Of a stretch of 47,894 bases of DNA, positions 1 through 6,401 are shown one piece after another. Origin of the DNA: Candidatus Melainabacteria bacterium (GTDB taxonomy: Bacteria > Cyanobacteriota > Vampirovibrionia > Obscuribacterales > Obscuribacteraceae). Position 1 is the first letter of the stretch. The number at the start of each line of letters is the position of its first letter. The stretch covers positions 1 to 47,894 of the forward strand of contig JADZFV010000544.1 of assembly GCA_020854255.1 (NCBI GenBank). The letters run 5' to 3'. The notes below the pieces were generated by a model. The model had not been told where the DNA came from, did not search any database, and was given only the letters and a program-made list of their open reading frames with translations. The position numbers and the translations under genes were made by a program.

Positions 1-1018
1 GCTGAAGCTCACAGCCGAAGAGCGTACCTGGTGCGAGGCGAACCTGAAGTGGTTCAACCGCGGCTACTGGGACTACCTGGCCAACTACCGCTTCGACCCG
101 CGCGAGGTGAAGGTGTGGCTGAAGGACGGCAAGATCAACCTCGAGATCGAGGGTCTGTGGTGCCGCACCATCCTCTGGGAGGTGAAGCTGCTGGCTCTGA
201 TCAGCGAGACCTACTACGAGTACATCGACACCAACTGGTCCAATGACGGCCAGGACGAAAAGATGCTCGCCAAATCCATCCGCCTGATGGACGAAAACGT
301 GCTCTGGGGCGACTTCGGCACCCGCCGCCGTCGCAACTTCGCTGCTCAGGAGCGCGTGGTGCGCATCTGCAAGGGCAACTCGAACTTCACAGGTACGAGC
401 AATGTGTACCTGGCGATGAAGCACGGCGTCAAGGCGCTCGGCACCATGGCCCACGAGTGGATCATGGGGCATGCGGCGCTCTTCTCGCTGGAGCACGCCA
501 ACAAGTTCGCCCTGGAAGCCTGGCAGAGTGTCTACCAGGGTGAGCTCGGCACGGCACTGCCGGATACCTACGGCACCGACGCCTTCCTGCGCGACTTCGG
601 CAGCACCCTGGCGCGCCTCTTCGACTCGGTCCGCCACGACTCCGGTCCGTGGAAAGCCTGGGCCGAGAAGATGATCGCCCACTACAAGAGCCTGGGCATC
701 AACTGGACCAGCAAGCCGCTCGGCTTCACCGACGGCAACGACGTCGCCACCGCGATCACCATCAATCGCTGGGTCAAGGAGCAGGGCGGCCAGTGCTGGT
801 TCGGCATCGGCACGTCGATGAGCAACGACTTCGGTCCGGAAAGCCCGGCCGTGTCGATCGTCATCAAGCTGGTGGAAGTCACGCACCCGAACGGCAAGGT
901 CGTGAAGGTCGTGAAGCTGTCGGATACGCCTGAGAAGGCCAGCGGTGATGCGGATGCTATCCGTGTTGCCAAATGGACCCACTTCGGCATTGCGCTGGAT
1001 GCGCCGGCTGCGGCGTAA
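1..1018 (+). CDS. pncB: Nicotinate phosphoribosyltransferase, 5'-truncated by the window edge
   Basis: This enzyme joins nicotinate and PRPP to make nicotinate mononucleotide, using ATP, in the cytosolic Preiss-Handler NAD+ salvage route. The reading frame is open from base 2, so the true start lies outside the window and about 339 residues are visible. Family motifs appear in order: a YNP-like RFDP segment, LLALISE, the PRPP-site FGTRRRRNFAAQ, the GTSNVYLA / GTMAHEW block, RHDSGPW, FTDGNDV, FGIGTSMSNDFG, and a KLSDTPEKASG tail. The stop is TAA. It heads a row of NAD+ salvage genes (prs, nadE, pncA) that supply PRPP, nicotinate and the last amidation step. The missing N-terminus should be roughly 60-100 residues, judged from typical PncB length. 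Function is very secure. Confidence 0.95.
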   Translation, partial: LKLTAEERTWCEANLKWFNRGYWDYLANYRFDPREVKVWLKDGKINLEIEGLWCRTILWEVKLLALISETYYEYIDTNWSNDGQDEKMLAKSIRLMDENVLWGDFGTRRRRNFAAQERVVRICKGNSNFTGTSNVYLAMKHGVKALGTMAHEWIMGHAALFSLEHANKFALEAWQSVYQGELGTALPDTYGTDAFLRDFGSTLARLFDSVRHDSGPWKAWAEKMIAHYKSLGINWTSKPLGFTDGNDVATAITINRWVKEQGGQCWFGIGTSMSNDFGPESPAVSIVIKLVEVTHPNGKVVKVVKLSDTPEKASGDADAIRVAKWTHFGIALDAPAAA

Positions 1019-1039
1019 CTGCCTCTGTCACCAGGTCCC

Positions 1040-1123
1040 GGCCCCTGTCAAAGGATGCAGCAATGCGTTGGGCGGCAGGGGCCAATCTGTTCGTGAACGA
1101 ATGGCACTGGCGAAAGCCCGTGC
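1040..1123 (+). promoter_or_regulatory. Hairpin-rich leader between pncB and prs
   Basis: Two structures are visible. An 8-bp stem GGCCCCTG (1040-1047) pairs with CAGGGGCC (1076-1083). A second hairpin pairs GCAC-GGC (1104-1111) with GCC-GTGC (1116-1123), with one internal T/C mismatch and a GAAA tetraloop. The second lies just before the prs Shine-Dalgarno AAAGGA (about 1134). There is no U-run, so neither is a standard intrinsic terminator; RNA processing, stability or translational control is possible. Confidence 0.45.
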
Positions 1124-1148
1124 TGTTCAAACTAAAGGACAACCACGT

Positions 1149-2633
1149 ATGAGCAAAATTCTCTTAGTGACGACAGGCGGCGCCAGCGAAGTGGCGGCTC
1201 GCCTGCTGGCAAAATCCGGTATCGCGCAGAGTGAGGTCTACACCGAACCCTTCCCCGACGGTGAAATCTACCACCGCCTGGTCACACCCGTGGGCAACAG
1301 CGAGGCAGTCGTGGTGGGCGTCGGCGGATTCGAAAACCCGGATGCGCTGATGGAGATGTACGACGTCGCCAACCTAATGTCGGACGAAGGCGCGCTCGGG
1401 TTGACACTCGTCATTCCGGAAGACCGCGGCAAGGGCAAACAGGCGCGTTTTTTGAAGCGCGTCCAGAGCCGCATGCTGTCATCCATTCCGGTGACTCCGC
1501 TCGGCAATCGCGTCGTCGAAGTCAACCCGTCCTGCCCGTCCATGCCGTTCTATAAGGCGACGACGCGCAAACGCGTCGCCGCCATCGCCGGTGGCTCCGC
1601 CGCCATCGACCTGTTCGGTGCTCGCGGCAACGCGGTGGTGTTTTCCACCAGGAGCTACGGGTACATGCAGAACCAGTTCCACGCACTGGCCGAGTTCGAC
1701 CGCGGCACCGCGCTGCGCGACGACAAGGGCATCGTCAAGGAACTGCAAGTACCGAGTGGATCGGTGGAAGGTCGTGATGTCGTCATCGTAGGCGGCACCA
1801 TCGACCATGCCGAGACCTTCGACCTGTACGTCATGGGCAACGCCGCCTACGAAGCCGGTGCCCTCAGCCTGACTCTCGTCATCCCGTACTTCGGGTATTC
1901 AACGATGGAGCGCGGCAAGCCAGGTGCGCGTGAAGCGGTGAAAGCCGCCTACCGGGCTCGTCTCATCTCTTCCATTCCGCGCTGCCCGATGGGCAACCGG
2001 GTGGTGATGTGCGACTTGCACTCGGAAGGCGTGCCGTACTACTTCGGCGCAGACGTGCGCACCACGCACCTGTACTGCATCAAGAACATCATCATGGAGA
2101 TGGTCAAGGATGTTCTGGGCGGGCGTATCTGCACCACCGACGCCGGTCGCGGCAAGTGGGCGGAATCGCTCGTGAAGGACATCAACAAGATCCTCATGGC
2201 GAAGGGCATCCAGCCGGAACAACTCTGGCAGGCGGCCTTTGCGCTCAAGGACCGCAAGAGCGGCTCGGAGACCGAGCTTCTCGGCGTGCTTGGTGATGTG
2301 GCGGGTCTGGACATCGACCTGTTCGACGACATGATCCGTCGCGGCTCGACCGCCATCGACGCCGCCAAGGGCTACCGCAACGGAACGGGCGGCAAGCCCG
2401 ACTCCGCCTGCAAGAAGATCCGCTTCGTGGCCAGCCACGGCGTGCTTCCCGGCAACGCTCTGGAGCGCCTCCGCACTGCAGTCGACACCAAGGGTGAGCT
2501 GCTCTTCTCGGAGGTGATCGTCACCGACAGCCATCCCAATGCGGTGAAGCTGGCCGGTGATTTCCTCAAGGTGAAACCGATCGCTCACATGCTGGTGGCA
2601 CACGTCATCCAGTCTCTGGCCATCGGCAACTAA
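1149..2633 (+). CDS. prs: Ribose-phosphate pyrophosphokinase with duplicated N-terminal domain
   Basis: PRPP synthetase makes 5-phosphoribosyl-1-pyrophosphate from ribose-5-phosphate and ATP, the co-substrate of the neighbouring PncB. ATG at 1149 follows AAAGGA at 8-10 nt; a longer open frame upstream lacks a ribosome site. At 494 residues it is much longer than the usual 310-320. Residues about 10-150 carry FPDGEIY, GALGLTLVIP and LSSIPVTPLGNRVVEVN. Residues about 150-330 repeat this as GALSLTLVIPYFGY and ISSIPRCPMGNRVVMCDLHS. The second copy keeps the catalytic PYFGY and DLHS segments; the first has lost them. The C-terminal half has TTDAGRGKWAESL, the PRPP loop DDMIRRGST (usually DDMIDTGGT) and ASHGVLPGNALERL. 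So one degenerate and one active-looking N-domain share one C-domain. Activity is likely but unproven. Confidence 0.88.
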   Translation: MSKILLVTTGGASEVAARLLAKSGIAQSEVYTEPFPDGEIYHRLVTPVGNSEAVVVGVGGFENPDALMEMYDVANLMSDEGALGLTLVIPEDRGKGKQARFLKRVQSRMLSSIPVTPLGNRVVEVNPSCPSMPFYKATTRKRVAAIAGGSAAIDLFGARGNAVVFSTRSYGYMQNQFHALAEFDRGTALRDDKGIVKELQVPSGSVEGRDVVIVGGTIDHAETFDLYVMGNAAYEAGALSLTLVIPYFGYSTMERGKPGAREAVKAAYRARLISSIPRCPMGNRVVMCDLHSEGVPYYFGADVRTTHLYCIKNIIMEMVKDVLGGRICTTDAGRGKWAESLVKDINKILMAKGIQPEQLWQAAFALKDRKSGSETELLGVLGDVAGLDIDLFDDMIRRGSTAIDAAKGYRNGTGGKPDSACKKIRFVASHGVLPGNALERLRTAVDTKGELLFSEVIVTDSHPNAVKLAGDFLKVKPIAHMLVAHVIQSLAIGN

Positions 2634-2666
2634 AGTCTCACAGCGCCTGGCGCGGAGACATGTAGA

Positions 2667-2697
2667 GGCGCGTTCTCACTCAGTGAGCGCGCCTTTT
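2667..2697 (+). terminator. Intrinsic terminator after prs
   Basis: A GGCGCG..CTCAC arm pairs with GTGAGCGCGCC around a TCA loop with a two-base bulge, followed by TTTT. It lies 34 nt after the prs stop and could end or attenuate transcription into nadE. Confidence 0.6.
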
Positions 2698-2720
2698 ACT
2701 AAACCGCGCCTCAAAAGGCG

Positions 2721-2796
2721 CAAGGAACGAAGACCGCGTGAGCGGTCGGAGCGTCCTCAGATGCGCAGGGGCACTGCGCATCGCTAAATAGGAGAT
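2721..2796 (+). promoter_or_regulatory. Repeated structured leader element, copy 1 (nadE)
   Basis: Hairpin 1 is GACCGC-GTGA-GCGGTC (2732-2747) with a GNRA loop. It is followed by the conserved linker GGAGCGTCCTCA, then hairpin 2 GATGCGCAG (2760-2768) with CTGCGCATC (2774-2782). GGAACG before hairpin 1 can pair with CGTCC after it. The Shine-Dalgarno TAGGAGAT follows hairpin 2 by a few bases. Similar elements precede the exonuclease gene (9617-9689) and lie in the pth leader (11151-11220). It may be a riboswitch, a protein-binding leader or a REP-like repeat. Confidence 0.6.
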
Positions 2797-2802
2797 GAAA
2801 CA

Positions 2803-5136
2803 ATGACAAGTCTGACTCAAAAATCTGAAAACGGACGCCGCCGAAAGGGCGCCGCGCCCCTGACTCCGACGCCGATGACTTCGCTGTTGCCGAATGCTGG
2901 CTCCACCGGCGGTGACATGCTCTCGTACCTGCTGGAAGGAAACGACCGGCCGGGCTTCGACCGCATCATGAGCATCATCGATCACGCTGTGGCTCCCAAG
3001 CCGCACGCCAGTCACGGTTTCTTCCGCGTCGCCGCCGGCTCCCCCGAAATCGAAGTGGGCAACTGCGCCTTCAACGCCAAGGGCATCGTCGGCATGATGA
3101 GAAAAGCGAGCAAGAAGCGGGTGCAATTCCTGCTTCTGCCCGAACTGATCGTCACGGGCTACACCTGCGCCGACCTCTTCTTTCAGGAACCGCTGCGCCG
3201 CTCGGCGTTGAATGCCCTGGAAGTAATCCGCCTGGCCACCAAGACCGTCTACAAAGGGCTCGTCGCTGTCGGTTGCCCGATCGAGCTGGACGGCAACATC
3301 TACAACTGCGCTGTCGTCATGCAGAATGGCGAATACCTGGGCGTGGTGCCGAAGAGCTTTCTGCCCACCTACGGCGAGTTCGATGAATATCGCTGGTTCA
3401 AGGTGGCGCGGACGTTCAAGAAGACCACCATCTCGCTCAACGGGCGCACAGTGCGCATGGGCGTCGACCTGCTCTTCCAGGCAGTCGACTTCCCCGGACT
3501 GATCGTCGGTCTGGAGATCTGCGAAGACGGCTGGGGGCTCATCCCTCCGCACCGTCTGCAGGCTCTTGCCGGTGCGGTCGTCCTCGGCAACCTGTCCACT
3601 TCCAACGAGCTGGCCGGCAAGGACGACTACCGGCGCGACCATCTGGTCAAGCCGCATTCGAGCCAGGCCATGTGCTGCTACGCCTACGCATCGTCCGGTG
3701 AGGGTGAATCCACCACCGACATGGTGCCGGGCGGTCACTGCCTGATCGGCGAAAACGGTGGGCTGCTCGCCGAAGTCGAGCCGTTCGCCCAGATCGAACC
3801 CTTCTGCTACGCGGACATCGATGTGGATCATTTGCTCTTCGAACGCATCCGCAACAGCACCTTCCGCGAACAGCAGGAGCACTTCAAGGCGCTCATCGAC
3901 TTCGAGCGCATCGGGTTCGTATCGGGTGCCGTCAAGGCACCCGTAGATCTGGCGCGTTTCGTCGACGCCAATCCGTTCGTGCCCCAAGACCCGGCAACGC
4001 GCGACAAGCGTTGCAACCTGATCGGCGAGATCCAGGTGCGCGGGTTGAAGAAGCGCTTCAAGACGCTGGCCAAGCGTTACGGCGGCGTCGAGAAGATGGC
4101 CGAGTACCTGGTGGCGAACAAGAAGCCGCTCTGCGTGCTCGGCGTCTCCGGCGGTCTGGATTCCACGCACGCTCTCAACATCGTGCTCAGGGTTCTGGAT
4201 GAGCTGAAAGTGCCGCGCAGTCTCTTGCACTGCTACACCATGCCCGGCTTCGGGACGACCAAGCGCACGTACGACAACGCCGTGCTGCTCATGGATCTCA
4301 ACGGAGTCACCAAGATCGAAGTGGACATCAGGGCTCGCTGCCTGGTGGCCTGGTTGGAGGAAGGCTACAAGCCTTTCGGCATCGACCTGACCGCTCTGCG
4401 CACTGCCTGCCAGGGTCTCGTCAAGACGAAGCTGGACGCGGGCGAGGACGCCGACCTGGTGGCAGTCATGCTCGAGGAATTCGGCAAGCTGCTCATGGAG
4501 CTGCCTTCCGGGTCGAAAGATCTGGGCTTCGAGAACAAGCAGGCGCGCGCCCGCACCGACATCCTCATGAACGCCGGCTTCGTCATCGGCACCGGTGACC
4601 TGTCGGAATTGGCTGTGGGCTGGTGCACGTACAACGGCGACCACATGGCCATGTACGGCGTCAACGGCGGCGTGCCCAAGACCCTGGTGCACTTCCTGGT
4701 GCGCTGGGCGGCGGGTACCTGGTTCAAGGGCGGTCAACTGGAGAAGGTGCTCGTAGACGTCGCTGAGACGGAGGTGTCGCCCGAGCTTCTGCCGCCCGGC
4801 AAGGATGGCAAGATCGCGCAGAAGACCAACTCGACAATCGGTCCTGCGGATCTGCGGGACTTCTTCTTCTACCACCAGCGCCGCTGGGGCTCGGCTCCGG
4901 AGAAGATCGTGTACTTGGCCACGCATGCGAAATTCCACACTCCCTACACGGAGAAGGAGATTCGTCACTGGCTGAAGATCTACATCACGCGCTTCTTCGA
5001 TCAGCGCTTCAAGCACTCCTGCCTGCCCGATTCTCCCAAGGTCGGCAGCGTCAGCCTCTCGCCTCGCTACGACTACCACATGCCGTCTGACGCGGCTGCG
5101 GAGATGTGGCTGGCCTGGGCAACCGCTCAGGACTAG
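2803..5136 (+). CDS. nadE: Glutamine-dependent NAD+ synthetase
   Basis: It amidates nicotinic acid adenine dinucleotide to NAD+, using ammonia released from glutamine in its own N-terminal domain. The glutaminase (nitrilase/CN-hydrolase) triad is visible: E114 in LLPELIVTGY, K184 in VVPKSFLPTYGEF and C240 in GLEICEDGW. The synthetase domain begins near residue 440 with the PP-loop LGVSGGLDSTHA (449-454), then LPGFGTTKRT, GTGDLSELAVGW and GGVPKTLV. The whole resembles the Mycobacterium-type fused enzyme (about 680 residues). At 777 residues it is longer, with about 55 extra basic/proline-rich N-terminal residues and a longer synthetase domain. ATG is preceded by AGGAGAT. It completes the pathway fed by PncA and PncB. 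Confidence 0.95.
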   Translation: MTSLTQKSENGRRRKGAAPLTPTPMTSLLPNAGSTGGDMLSYLLEGNDRPGFDRIMSIIDHAVAPKPHASHGFFRVAAGSPEIEVGNCAFNAKGIVGMMRKASKKRVQFLLLPELIVTGYTCADLFFQEPLRRSALNALEVIRLATKTVYKGLVAVGCPIELDGNIYNCAVVMQNGEYLGVVPKSFLPTYGEFDEYRWFKVARTFKKTTISLNGRTVRMGVDLLFQAVDFPGLIVGLEICEDGWGLIPPHRLQALAGAVVLGNLSTSNELAGKDDYRRDHLVKPHSSQAMCCYAYASSGEGESTTDMVPGGHCLIGENGGLLAEVEPFAQIEPFCYADIDVDHLLFERIRNSTFREQQEHFKALIDFERIGFVSGAVKAPVDLARFVDANPFVPQDPATRDKRCNLIGEIQVRGLKKRFKTLAKRYGGVEKMAEYLVANKKPLCVLGVSGGLDSTHALNIVLRVLDELKVPRSLLHCYTMPGFGTTKRTYDNAVLLMDLNGVTKIEVDIRARCLVAWLEEGYKPFGIDLTALRTACQGLVKTKLDAGEDADLVAVMLEEFGKLLMELPSGSKDLGFENKQARARTDILMNAGFVIGTGDLSELAVGWCTYNGDHMAMYGVNGGVPKTLVHFLVRWAAGTWFKGGQLEKVLVDVAETEVSPELLPPGKDGKIAQKTNSTIGPADLRDFFFYHQRRWGSAPEKIVYLATHAKFHTPYTEKEIRHWLKIYITRFFDQRFKHSCLPDSPKVGSVSLSPRYDYHMPSDAAAEMWLAWATAQD

Positions 5137-5147
5137 GCGGTTGGTGC

Positions 5148-5172
5148 GTAGGGGCGATGCCATGCATCGCCC
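5148..5172. repeat. GTAGGGGCGATGC palindrome, copy A
   Basis: The near-perfect palindrome GGGCGATGCCATGCATCGCCC, preceded by GTAG, lies 12 nt after the nadE stop. Three relatives lie after the stops of the 10323 gene, the CoaX-HD gene and the Bax-inhibitor gene. This is a REP-like repeat type. Confidence 0.7.
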
Positions 5173-5201
5173 GGGCTGGGCTTCTCCCGGCTCATACAAA
5201 C

Positions 5202-5248
5202 CCGGGGGCGGTGGATTTGCGTCTCAAAAACGCTGCCACCGCCCCCGG
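5202..5248 (+). terminator. Strong 13-bp hairpin downstream of nadE
   Basis: CCGGGGGCGGTGG (5202-5214) pairs perfectly with CCACCGCCCCCGG (5236-5248) across a 21-nt loop. There is no U-run afterwards, so it may act as a 3' stabiliser, processing barrier or atypical terminator. Confidence 0.5.
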
Positions 5249-5335
5249 TATCACTCGCGAAGAAGACAGTCAGATTAACAATCTGCCTGTCAGTCTCCAG
5301 ACAACGAGGGATGACCCCTCAAGGAGAAAACAACT

Positions 5336-6193
5336 ATGTTCAGCACTGGTTTTTGGATCGCGCTTGTCGCGATCGCCGCAATCGTCGCGCTTGTCGCTCT
5401 CATGGCAGCGACAGCCAAGCCGATCGTGCGGGTTTTGCGTGTGCTCATCCGCGTCGACGTCCAGAACGACTTCTGCGACGGCGGCAATCTGGCCGTTTCC
5501 GGCGGTGGGCTGATCGTTGGAATCATCAACAAGCTGTCGCGTCTGGGCAAGCGTCTGGGCTTCTACGACCTGGTCGTGGACACCCAGGACAGCCACCCGC
5601 GCGATCACGGCTCGTTCTTCGACCAGCACCCCGGTCTGGCCGCGTTCACCCTCCACGTTCTGAATGGGCTGCAGCAGATGCTGTGGACCGTGCACTGCGT
5701 GGTCAACACCAGGGGTTGGCAGTTCCATGGCGACCTGGACCGCTCGGCAGAGATCGTCGACAAGACGGTGCCCAAGGGTCAGGACAAGCGCGTCGACAGC
5801 TACTCCGGCTTCTACGACAACGGTCGTGATGCCGCCGAGGCGCTCAAGGCGCAGTATCCGTTCCTGGGCAAGTCGACCGGGCTGGCCGAGTACATCATCG
5901 CCGAAGCCGAGAAGCGCAATGCAGACGAGATTCTGATCGACGTCGTCGGTCTGGCTTTCGACTATTGCGTTGCCTACACGGCCAAGGACGCGCGCACCAT
6001 CGTCTACCGCGGCAAGCAAATCCGCGTGCGCGTGATTCTCGACGCCACCAAGGCGATCGCCAACAAGCCTCACGAGATCGAGGCCAAGGTGAAGGAACTG
6101 GAAGCGCTCGGTATCGAGGTGGTCATGTCCGACGACGTGGTCAACGAGATCCACGCCTCAGCCTTCATCCCATACCCGCCCATGATGCACTAA
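5336..6193 (+). CDS. pncA: Nicotinamidase with N-terminal membrane helix
   Basis: It hydrolyses nicotinamide to nicotinate and ammonia, the first salvage step before PncB. Isochorismatase-fold features are clear: D41 in RVDVQNDFC, metal ligands in DTQDSHPRDHGSF (D85, H87, H91) and H120 in WTVHCV, a lysine at K143 or K147, DSYSGFYDNG, and the catalytic cysteine in GLAFDYCV. ATG 5336 follows AAGGAG closely, so the unusual N-terminus looks genuine: residues 6-26 form a continuous hydrophobic helix (FWIALVAIAAIVALVALMAA) ahead of a short basic stretch. Known PncA proteins are about 180-215 residues and cytosolic; this one has 285. It may be membrane-tethered with the enzyme facing the cytosol, since the segment looks like an anchor more than a cleavable signal. 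Confidence 0.92.
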   Translation: MFSTGFWIALVAIAAIVALVALMAATAKPIVRVLRVLIRVDVQNDFCDGGNLAVSGGGLIVGIINKLSRLGKRLGFYDLVVDTQDSHPRDHGSFFDQHPGLAAFTLHVLNGLQQMLWTVHCVVNTRGWQFHGDLDRSAEIVDKTVPKGQDKRVDSYSGFYDNGRDAAEALKAQYPFLGKSTGLAEYIIAEAEKRNADEILIDVVGLAFDYCVAYTAKDARTIVYRGKQIRVRVILDATKAIANKPHEIEAKVKELEALGIEVVMSDDVVNEIHASAFIPYPPMMH

Positions 6194-6211
6194 CGCCGGT
6201 CTTCACCGGCG
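6194..6211 (+). terminator. Hairpin after pncA
   Basis: CGCCGGT-CTTC-ACCGGCG forms a 7-bp stem directly after the stop codon. The following bases are not U-rich, so termination is uncertain. Confidence 0.4.
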
Positions 6212-6306
6212 TGACAAAACCCCGGCGCAGGCTTCTTTCAAGGCAACTTGGAGGGGGCCCGCGGCCGGGTGTTTGTGCATGTAACTTCAACAGTTGAAAA
6301 AGAATT

Positions 6307-6366
6307 CGCCTGCTCTCCTCAGTGCATGAGGTACCGCTACAGCGGGAACTTCTATAGAGGCAGGCG
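6307..6366 (+). promoter_or_regulatory. Predicted three-way-junction RNA in the pepF leader
   Basis: Stem P1 pairs CGCCTGC-TCT (6307-6316) with AGA-G-GCAGGCG (6356-6366) with one bulge. It encloses P2 CCTCA/TGAGG (6317-6331, 5-nt loop) and P3 CCGC/GCGG (6334-6345, 4-nt loop), plus a 10-nt single strand before P1 closes. It ends about 35 nt before the pepF start. The fold resembles the layout of small riboswitches but I do not recognise a class. Confidence 0.45.
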
Positions 6367-6401
6367 GATTATCTATCCATAACCGAAAGGATCACATCAT
6401 C

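Noticed and set aside
2680-5199. 839-codon open frame on the minus strand opposite nadE
   Set aside because: Antisense shadow of a high-GC gene; the product is His/Gln/Val-rich without domains, while nadE on the plus strand has full catalytic motifs and a ribosome site.
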